The position numbers were made by a program, and so were the translations under genes. From Cricetomys ansorgei (Eukaryota > Chordata > Mammalia > Rodentia > Nesomyidae): 64,000 nucleotides of DNA. Within the stretch, counting starts at the first letter, position 1. Every line of letters begins with the position of its first letter. Below are positions 56,146-64,000 of this stretch, piece after piece. The notes under the pieces are model-generated. The model was given only the letters and a program-made list of their open reading frames with translations, was not told the origin of the DNA and ran no database searches. The DNA is taken from the NCBI GenBank assembly GCA_026225945.1, contig JAMJFZ010001086.1, positions 1-64,000 of the forward strand, in the 5' to 3' direction.

Positions 56146-56455
56146 TGTTGTGGAAGTTTATTTTCAGTTGTGTTTAAAATAATTGTTTTTGTGCACTGTT
56201 GTATGTGTACGCCTTGGCATTTTGTATTGTCTAAGGTGTTGGATTTCTGTGGGGATGTTTGATTGCTTATGATCTGCACTTGAGGAGTTCTGAATCAATA
56301 AAAACACCTGAGCTCAGATGCCCGGATAGCCACTGTTGATCGAGTATGGCGCTGGCCAGGACAGTGGTTCCCTCTGCTGAGGTCCGACAGAGCTTCCATG
56401 TATGAAAATGCTTCCTTGTCTTCCTGGCTGAGCCCACAGAGGGCTAACTACTCCA
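56146..56455 (+). mobile_element. Solo LTR, ERVK-like (6-bp target-site duplication)
   Basis: A 310-bp block starting TGTTGTGG and ending CTACTCCA, flanked by ggcaga at 56140-56145 and 56456-56461, exactly interrupting a B1. AATAAA at 56296-56301 fits an LTR poly(A) signal on +. No retroviral coding sequence is present. Confidence 0.82.
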
Positions 56456-56545
56456 GGCAGATCTCTGAGTTTGAGGTCGATCATGGTCTTCAGAACTAGT
56501 TCCAGTACAGCCAGGGATACAAATAAAAACCCTGTCTGGAAAAAA
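56456..56545 (+). repeat. B1 SINE, right part (split)
   Basis: ggcagatctctgagtttgag to aaaaccctgtctgg plus A-rich tail. Confidence 0.85.
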
Positions 56546-56577
56546 AAAATTTAAAAAAAGAAAAAAAAGACAAGACT

Positions 56578-56665
56578 TTGAGCCGAGCGTGGTTGCCTCT
56601 GCCTGGAACCACAGCACTCCGAAGCAGAGGCAGGAGGGTCAAGAGTTCGAGTCCAGCTACACTGT
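56578..56665 (+). repeat. B1-related SINE fragment
   Basis: gagccgagcgtggttgcctc and agcagaggcaggagggtcaa. Confidence 0.55.
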
Positions 56666-56909
56666 AAATCTGAGGTCTGTCTAGATCACATGGGATCCAA
56701 ACGGAACCAAACCAAACCTAAAGAACAGGAACCGGGCTGCGGCTGGGGGGCAGAGTGCTTGCTAACATGCACGAAGTCCTGTGTTCTATCCCTAGCACCA
56801 TGAGCAATGAAGAAACAGACAAGGGTCGGGGTGGACGGCTTGACAGGACTCTGCCTGCCTTTTATTTTATGCTTTCCTAATAGCCACTCTGGACGATACA
56901 CCTGTCCAT

Positions 56910-56911
<2 letters not shown>

Positions 56912-56947
<36 letters not shown>

Positions 56948-56948
56948 A
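56912..56948. repeat. (GT)n microsatellite
   Basis: About 17 GT units. Confidence 0.95.
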
Positions 56949-57214
56949 TGTGTACGTGTTTGGGTGATTTCAGCAGGGGCTCCTCCAATACAAGCTCATC
57001 TGTAAAACGACGGCCATGGTGCAGCCTGCTCAGGTGGGATGTGGTGATGGATAGAGCGAGGCTCAGGACAGGGCTGGCGAGGGGCGGTGAGTGTGGTGGT
57101 CACACTCTGCTTTTGAGGAGAGGAGTCTGGGGCTCCCAGCAGCCCTCGGCAGCACCTTCATCCATCTTCCGCCAGACGCCAGGCCCTGGCGCTCCTATCT
57201 GGGCTGCACTTAAG

Positions 57215-57420
57215 GAGTCGCTCCCAAGTCCCTCTTTTAATTTTCATTATGTAAATTCCACATTTCCTGGAATAGGGATCTTGACTGTCTGCACTCATTT
57301 GGAAATTGAGTCAGCAAAGGCCTTCATTTATATTAATGGGCCTGGAGTCCGACTCGAGGGGAGTCTAGACAAGGATGGATGGCAGCAATTGTCCTCCGGA
57401 GCCATGCAGCAGCTCGCGTG
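57215..57420. other. Possible conserved noncoding element
   Basis: SINE-free block with AT-rich, transcription-factor-like words: tcttttaattttcattatgt, acatttcctggaatag (ETS/TEAD-like), attgagtcagcaaag (AP-1/MARE-like), atttatattaatgg. The call is by appearance only. Confidence 0.3.
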
Positions 57421-57604
57421 CTGCCAGGGGAGCGGTTGCCTCTGACTCGAGGCTGCGACTCAGGGTGAGAGACAGGGTGACGGCCTGGCCTAGATTCTGG
57501 CCATCACTGTCCACCGTTAGGAGAGACATAGGCGGTTCGCCTTTGTCGAATGGCGGCATGATGGATTCCCTCCCCCCCACCCATCCCTCCAGCCTCATCG
57601 GCTT

Positions 57605-57900
57605 CACATAGCCTTCCTGCCTCAGGGCCTTTGCATTTGCTGCTCTCTCTGTTCTCCCGGCTCAGCCAGCGACAAGGTCCCTCTTGGCAATTCAGTCACA
57701 TGTCACCATCTCAAAGAAGCTCTTCCCGATCGTCCCTCTCTCTAGGGCACGGTCTCCAGTCCCTGTGTGTCCCACCAATCATTTCATTTTTCCACTGTGC
57801 CGAGTGACAACCTGTTCTCTTGTTTACCTGTGTATTTATCTATCGACCATCTTCCTCCACGAGAATATAAACCCCATGGGAGCATCCTTCGTCTCCCTGG
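57605..57900. repeat. L2-type LINE fragment
   Basis: ctgcctcagggcctttgcat, caaagaagctcttcccgatc and gagaatataaaccccatggg follow the order of an old L2 3' end. Confidence 0.65.
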
Positions 57901-58058
57901 GGTCTGGCTCAGAAAGGACGTCTCATGAATATTCAGGGAGCATCGTTCCCTCAGCAGAGCCCTTCTGAGCACCCGTCCAGGCGAGGCTCTGTGCTGAGCA
58001 CACGGCACACAGGCTAGAGCAAGGCAAGACGGGCACCAGCGCGGAGGAGGCGCGGCGG

Positions 58059-58074
58059 CGGGGGGGGGGGGGGC
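58059..58074. repeat. Poly-G run
   Basis: cggcggggggggggggggg-like run of about 14 G after a GC-rich stretch. Confidence 0.85.
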
Positions 58075-58184
58075 AAACTGTGGCAACCGACATCAGCTGA
58101 GTGTGGCAAGGACTTTTATAAAAGACAACACATTGAACCCCGAACTCAGCTCCTGGAACCAGCTACGACTTCTACCAGTTCTCG

Positions 58185-58270
58185 AAGCACAGAGAAGTGA
58201 AGTCACTTACCCGAGGTCACCCAGCTAGAAATAAAAGCATCCAGGGTTGGAGTCGGGGTCATCTGGGTTC
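58185..58270 (+). repeat. MIR fragment
   Basis: agaagtgaagtcacttaccc and gaggtcacccagctag, a MIR core. Confidence 0.7.
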
Positions 58271-58654
58271 CTCAGTTTGCAAGAGCTGGAGGTTAGAACC
58301 TGTGACCCGAGGGCTGTGAGTGGAGCGTGACAGAGCCCTTCCTGAAAACGAGGCCCCTTAGCTGTGTGTCCCGGATGGGTTTCCATGCTGTGGTAAACAC
58401 AGCAAAGGCAGCTGGGAGGGAAGGGCTGAGCTCACCTTACAGACCGCACTGCACTCAGTCATAGACTCTGAGGGAAGTCAGGGCAGGAGCTGATGTGGAG
58501 GCCATGCAGGGGCGCTGCCTACTGGCTTGCTCCATGCGGCTTGCTCAGCCTGCTTTCTTATACCACCCAGGACCACCGGCCCAGGGGTGGCCACCCAGAA
58601 TTCGGGAGATGGAAGGAGATGTTGTCCTGGAACTGTGCACTTCAGATAGGTCAG

Positions 58655-58808
58655 GATGGAGCCAGGCTGGTGGTTAACGTCTGTCATCCCAGCACGCAGG
58701 AGGCTGGGACAGAAGAATCAGAAGTTCAAGGTCATTCTCAGCTATGTAGCAAGTTCAAGGCCAGCCTGGGCTACATGAGACCTTGTCTTAAAAAAAAAAA
58801 AAAAAGAG
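58655..58808 (+). repeat. B1-like SINE
   Basis: gccaggctggtggttaacgt, cagcctgggctacatgagac and a long A tail; diverged. A rodent repeat of the 45.65-kb type precedes it at about 58475-58600. Confidence 0.7.
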
Positions 58809-59284
58809 GTTCTGGATGACAAATTTGATGCTACATGTGTTTCTCCATAGTGAAAACGTTAGAGAATGACAGCAGGACTTCTATCCTTGGTTCGCTCACT
58901 CTGGGGACATCAGTTATAGGGCCACTCTCCCAGCAGAGGATTCAATGAGGTTACGAGGCCTCTGGCCTCCAGCTCCACACAGACAGCCACCCTGAGATTT
59001 GTCTTAGGGGCACCTCTACCCTCCCAACCTCCATCACCCTTGGCTGTACATCTCTGAGACCCTTTGCAGAGCCACTGGTGAAGACATGCTCCGACCTCCG
59101 AACTCCAGAAACAGTGAGGTGGTAAATGCTTACTGTCGTACACAACACTGAGGGCTGGAGTCACTTGTACAGTGACAGACAGAGGTGGCTCATCTGGGAA
59201 GCAGAGACGATGGAGGTTTCTTGGGTTGTCGATCCTGATAAATCCCTCCATGGCGTCTCATGGAGTTGTTGCTCTGAATGAATT

Positions 59285-59347
59285 AGTAAATGTGCATGGC
59301 ACACTTGGAGCAGCACCTAGCACACAGTAGGTGCTCAATAAATGCTG
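59285..59347 (+). repeat. MIR 3' end
   Basis: agcacctagcacacagtagg then tgctcaataaatg, the classic MIR tail. Confidence 0.8.
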
Positions 59348-59479
59348 ACTGACATGGCTTTGTGTTTTCTGTGACTGCTGACACTGAAGCTCGGCACACC
59401 TTAGAGTCTCACTAAGGAACTATTCTACATCCCAGGCTGCCGTGAACACAGCAGGTGAGAGTCCAGCAGGGAGGGAATG

Positions 59480-59660
59480 GTAGCACACTCGCACTCCCAG
59501 ACTTTTGGGGCTTTGGCAGGATTCTGAGCCTGAGGCCAGCCAGAGCAACACGGTGAAACCCTGTCTTAAAAAAACAAAACAAGCCAGGTATAGTGGTGCA
59601 TGCTTTAGTCTGAGCTCTCGGGACAGAGGAAGGTGGATCTCTGTGAGTTTAAGGCCAGCC
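59480..59660 (+). repeat. Two tandem B1-like SINE fragments
   Basis: First ends accctgtcttaaaaaaacaa near 59578; the second starts agccaggtatagtggtgcat. Confidence 0.7.
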
Positions 59661-59829
59661 TGGAGAGATGACTCAGTGGTTAAGATTGTGTACTGTTCTT
59701 TCAAAAAAAAAAAACCCTGGAATTTGGCTCCCGGTACCTACATGAAGAGGCTCACAACCATCTGCAACTCTAGCTCCAGGGGATCCAATGCCTTCTTCAG
59801 GCCTTTGTGGGTACTGTGCTCACATGCCA

Positions 59830-59860
<31 letters not shown>

Positions 59861-59925
59861 TGCCTCCACCACCTCCACCACCACCAACAACAACAAAAAA
59901 CAAAACAAAACAAAAAACCAAAGAC
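59660..59925 (+). repeat. B2/B3 SINE with (CCGCCA)n/(CCA)n tail
   Basis: agcctggagagatgactcag head. The 3' end runs into an expanded ccgccaccgccactgcc tract (59826-59890), then (aac)n. Confidence 0.85.
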
Positions 59926-59939
59926 GTTATAATGAGGCC

Positions 59940-60118
59940 CAGAACGATTGAGCACTTAGTGTATGCCTGCTCTTGGGATAAACACTACACCCTTTCATTG
60001 AAGGCCCCAGCAGCTCTCCACACTGGAAATCCAAAGAGGTTCAGACAAGAAAAATTACAGCCCTAGGTTACACAGCAAAGACGTGGTATAGCTAGAACTT
60101 AAACTCAACTGCCTCAAG
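59940..60118 (+). repeat. MIR element
   Basis: ttgagcacttagtgtatgcc, tacagccctaggttacacag and cagctag-like sequence in MIR order. Confidence 0.75.
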
Positions 60119-61314
60119 CCCCCAATTATTTTGAACCACTAGCTGAACTGAGGCTGGGAATCTCCCCAAAGCCGACCTCTTCTCTTCAGCAGCCCCTCGC
60201 TGCCTGGTTCATTGCCTGAGCGCCTGACAGCAGGATCATTTGTTCCCTAACCTCCCATCTATATAGCCCGAGTCTTTCTCCGTGGGCCCTTGGGGAGCAG
60301 TCTTGGGAGCCCTTCTTTTGCCATTCTGGTGTTCCTCTCCCAGCCTGTGAACAGCTAGATCTGGAATGAGAGGGCAGTATGCAGGCGCACACAGGGACAG
60401 TACCCACCAGGCCCTGCTCCCTCCAGTGTTTCATGGTTGGGGATGGAGCTTTTAATCATCCCCAGGCCCCTCCAGGCTCAGCAAGCTGGCTCTGCAGGAA
60501 CAGCTCTTAGAGAGATGCTGGAGGCTGTGTGCTGCCATGGACAGGGCATTTACTTCAGCTTTGCTTGTTATACGGGAAGGTTGGAAGCAGCTAGCGAGGC
60601 TAGTGAAAGAAGACTGGCCATTCCCACAGACAGGGCACCATGAGGCAGCCTCACTGAAGAGCGTATAAACCTTACACAGGATGACGTCCAAGATGCACCC
60701 AGTGAGAATGTGAGGGCCAGGGTGGGCTGATCGTAGTGCCTGTGAGGTGAGCACAGGAAACCAAAACAAGACACCCCACGTGCTTGTGTGTGCACAGGTA
60801 CCTGTGTGTGCCAGAATCCTCTCCAAGAAGGGCAGGTGCCTGAGAGCGGGGAGCAGGGGTTGCCTCTAGACAGGGAGGACTTGGGCCTAGACGTAGGAGG
60901 GAGGTTGTTGACTTTGATGTTTGATTCTGTTCTAATGAACCTCACCCGGAGGTAGTTTTGCTCCCACCCACACCTGTCACCCCAACCCCCACCGAGTCCT
61001 CAGGGACAGCTGCAGGAGAGTGAGCCTGGCATCCAAGGTTGGGGTCAGGGCTGCTAAGCATCCCACAGCCCTCAGGACGGCTCCAGCAGAGAGGGAGACT
61101 GAGGCTGTGACGCTCTGATCTACGTGAAGGTAGTCAAGTCTTATTTCTAAGAGATGGCTTCTATGTTGAGGTTTTGAAACATCCTTTGTTCTCCAGGCAC
61201 TGGTGATGGGCCACGGTATGTGCGCTTACTTCTTCAACATCTCAACTTAGGAAATCAACCACTAGCCAGGCTTATACGCTTTTCCCAATCAAATGGAAAA
61301 TGGCCTGGTTGTGA

Positions 61315-61432
61315 TTTTCAGCCCAGGCTGGCCTTAAACTTACTATGTGGCAGAGGATGACCTTAAACTCCTGACCTTCCTGTCTCCTCTCCTGGATGTT
61401 GGGAATACAGGGTGTGCCGTCATGCCTGGTGT
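61315..61432 (-). repeat. B1-like SINE, reverse orientation
   Basis: ttcagcccaggctggcctta to gttgggaatacagggtgtgc. Confidence 0.65.
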
Positions 61433-61737
61433 ATGTTGCTGGGGATAGAACCTACATGCTAGGCAGGGCTGTACTTGGGACCACATCACCAGCTACGAGC
61501 GGAGGATTCTGAGCCATCCTTCCAGTCCTGGTGGAGTGGATGACTGCAGCTGATGGATTGTGACTGAGGTAAAGCTTCTCCTGACCTTCAGTACCATAAA
61601 AACCACAGGAGAGCAGGTGCTTCAAGTTGCTAGGGGCTGGGGTAATCTGGTTCACAGTAGTTGGAAACAAATGGATATTCTTGACCTTGGTACTCAGGGC
61701 AGAGAGCCCAACACTGGTGGTTGTTTCTGGTCCATAG

Positions 61738-61995
61738 TTCTGGTCAGTCTATAGCTGTGGCTGGTCTGTGGCTGCGGTCAGTTAGTGGTGTGGCTAGCCT
61801 GTGGATGTGGTTAGTCTGTAGCTGATCTATGGCTATGGTTAGCCTGTGGCTGAGGCTAGCCTGTGGCTGTGGTCAGATGACTACGACTATGGTCAGCCCA
61901 TGGCTGTGGCTGGCCTTTGGCGGGAGTCAGCTAGTGGTGTGTCTAGCCTGTGGCTGTGTCTAGCCTGTGGCTGTGGTAGCCTGTGATACGGCCGG
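61738..61995. repeat. Imperfect minisatellite (about 18-24-bp units)
   Basis: Repeats of agcctgtggctgtggt(cag) with variable spacing and gtgtggctagcctgtgg variants. Confidence 0.8.
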
Positions 61996-62099
61996 CCTGC
62001 ACAGGTACCTCCATTGGCCAGTACTTGTAAAGGAATTCATCACTGACACTTAAAAGCTGGCAGATCTCCTGTAAAATATACAGATTTCTGATTCTTTTT

Positions 62100-62350
62100 C
62101 ATCATTGTTATTGTTTACATTTATATGTGTATATGAGTGTGTGTGTGTGTGAGAGAGAGAGACAGACAGACAGACAGAGAGAGACAGAGAGAGATAGAGA
62201 CAGAGACAGAGAGACATGCCATAGCATGCCTGTGAAGGTCAGAGTACAAGTTGTTTCTCTTCTTCCACCATGAGGGTCCTAGTTGTTGAGCTTGGGCCAC
62301 CAGGCTTGGCAGCAAGTGCCTCTACTTACTGGGCCATTTTGCTGGCTCCA
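62100..62350 (-). repeat. B3/B2 SINE, reverse orientation, with (GA)/(CAGA) tract
   Basis: gtgtgtgtgtgagagagaga, gacagacagacagacagaga, then ttactgggccattttgctgg. Confidence 0.8.
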
Positions 62351-62939
62351 GGTTTCTGGTTCTTGTAAGACATGGCATTACTATCCTAGGTCCCTAGGAT
62401 AAGAACCAGCTGGAGATCACAGCATGGTAGGTTGTCCTCCAGCTGGCCAACCCACCCCTTCCCTTATTCCTGGACTCCAGGCTGCTTTGGACATCTGTCA
62501 CCCTCTTGACCCTGTGGGTATTTAAGCTACTCCTTTCTTTGAAGTGACTTCTCTTTTGTTTTTGTCTTTGGGACTCTCTTGGAGCTGTGAATCTCTTGCT
62601 TCTACGCCCAAGAGGGCTGGGATAACAGGCGTGCACCACTTTGCCTTACTTATGGTTAAACATTTTTATGGGAAAGGGATATCCAGGTAGAGTAGAGATG
62701 AGAGCTCCATGTCCAGCATTGGGTTTTGATTCATGGACACAACCCAAGATGGCTGGATTTTTGGGGGTGATAAGCCAGTTGCATTTTCATGTATCCACTC
62801 TTCCAGAAGAGAAGCCACCAGCATGAACCTTCCAGATCCTCAGATTCTCAGACTCAGCCTTTTTACAGACACCCCAGCCCACCCAAGCCCACCCATACTT
62901 CCCTCCATCTCCAGGAAATAAGTCAAACACCACCAGGCT

Positions 62940-64000
62940 TGTTTTCTCTGGATCTTTTATTGAACGCTGCAGACTTCGTTAAGGGACCATTTGCTTGGAA
63001 ATTCTTAAACATGTGAACGTTTTTTTTTTTTTACAAGACAGGACAGCAGCCGGAGGTCACACAAGGGTCACAAGTCCATCTCACCACATGCAGAAGACAA
63101 CACTGGGGTTTTGTTGGTTTCCTCGTGTGTGCACTCATGTGCATGTATGAGCACATGCACATCAATGTGCATTGTCACATGTACAGGAAGGACGAGAGCC
63201 TTCCACTGATGAAAGTTGAACAGGACCCATGAACACAACCCGAAGAAGAGTGGCTGAAGACTCTGGTCAATTATGGCTAATATGATTGGCTTGGCCCCCT
63301 TGAAGGGTGGGGGCAATCAGAATGGCTTTGCCAGCAGAAGAACCCCAGCCTTATGATGGAGTCCTGGGAGGGATGGAGGGTCTGAGCTGATGGGATTGGG
63401 GTGCCTGTCATTGTATCTTCGGGCTCAGATAAAAAGAGAGACCATTAGTTCTTACAGTTCAGGAGCTGAGATCCAGTTGTAGACACTGACTCCCATGTTC
63501 CTGCCCTAGTCAAGTCCCAGACGCCCCCTACCTTGGACCCTTGGCTTGCACTACTGGATAGCCACTGTGGACTTCTTGTGACCTCCCTGTGAACTGAAGT
63601 AGAACAAGCAGGAAGACTGCAGATGCTAGACAGCCTCAGGGAGGGAGGCTCAGAGTAGACCATAGCCCCTATCAGTTTGAGGCTAGCAACATCAAATGTG
63701 GGCATTATTGTGACTCCAAACACGATCAGAGAAGAGATGGGTATTCGCGGGGCAGTTCAGAGAGAGCGTGATTCCCCCAGCTGGTGAGAATCCACCCCCT
63801 TCACTTATCCATCGATCCACTCACCATGCACACATTCACTCACCCCAAACCCAGGCTGGACAACCGCTGTGTGCCAACAGCATCCTGGCAGATGGCCATG
63901 AGTCCCTGGTGTAGAAACAGGGGGCTCCCTGCCCTTTTGGCCTCAAGCCAATGGGCCTCGAGAGAAAGAGGACAGTTGCCCCACATTACCTGTAGCCACA
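62940..64000 (-). other. Candidate 3' UTR of the flanking minus-strand gene
   Basis: No SINE is recognised in this kilobase, unlike the region to its left, and no conserved long frame is present. This is consistent with the end of a long 3' UTR; unproven. Confidence 0.3.
62956..62961 (-). terminator. Poly(A) signal of a minus-strand gene entering from the right (possibly Kcnb1)
   Basis: TTTATT on + is AATAAA on the minus strand, followed downstream (minus) by GU-rich ggtggtgtttgactt. A real 3' end would put 62940-64000 in a 3' UTR, and this stretch is nearly SINE-free. In mammals the next gene past ZNFX1/ZFAS1 is KCNB1 on the same strand as ZNFX1; the name is from synteny only. Confidence 0.45.

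Overview
The window is mammalian genomic DNA from a muroid rodent. The evidence is long introns with GT-AG junctions, dense B1, B2 and B3 SINEs on both strands, older MIR and L2 fragments, and a vertebrate-type CpG-island promoter. ID elements are rare, which argues against rat. The reconstructed Znfx1 protein (1,915 residues) is close to what I remember of the mouse protein, but keeps a short N-terminal segment I recall from human and not from mouse. A cricetid is therefore possible; I cannot fix the species.

Layout. The two last coding exons of Ddx27 (+ strand, a DEAD-box helicase) lie at 33-233. Convergent to it, Znfx1 (- strand) fills about 1.6-33.1 kb: an interferon-linked SF1 RNA helicase with NFX1-type zinc fingers and a C-terminal RZ finger. 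Its coding sequence is split over 13 exons (29373 down to 2517) behind a noncoding exon 1. All junctions are GT-AG and every codon phase closes. A CpG-island bidirectional promoter at about 32.57-33.29 kb separates Znfx1 from Zfas1 (+ strand, 33.28-35.9 kb), a TATA-driven 5'TOP-type snoRNA host gene carrying three SNORD12-family C/D snoRNAs. From 36 to 64 kb I find no protein-coding gene. That stretch holds SINEs, MIR/L2 fragments, microsatellites, minisatellites, one solo LTR, a promoter-like CCAAT cluster with a CTCF-type motif, and two possible conserved noncoding blocks. Near 62.95 kb a poly(A) signal on the - strand may be the 3' end of the next gene. From remembered synteny that would be Kcnb1.

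The Znfx1 introns hold a processed Myl6 pseudogene, a U6 snRNA pseudogene, two solo LTRs with target-site duplications, and a cluster of GAAANNGAAA (ISRE/IRF) motifs at 27.9-28.0 kb. The cluster fits the known interferon inducibility of Znfx1. Intron 1 carries a 40-bp G-rich minisatellite of about 1.2 kb that ends about 90 bp from the exon 1 splice donor.

Two reading-frame breaks stand out. The last exons of Ddx27 and Znfx1 each carry one extra A in an A run compared with the conserved C-terminus. Two independent +1 A changes in one window look more like homopolymer base-call error than biology. I found no convincing novel biological system. The best leads are the intronic ISRE cluster, the promoter-proximal minisatellite and the CTCF/CCAAT block.
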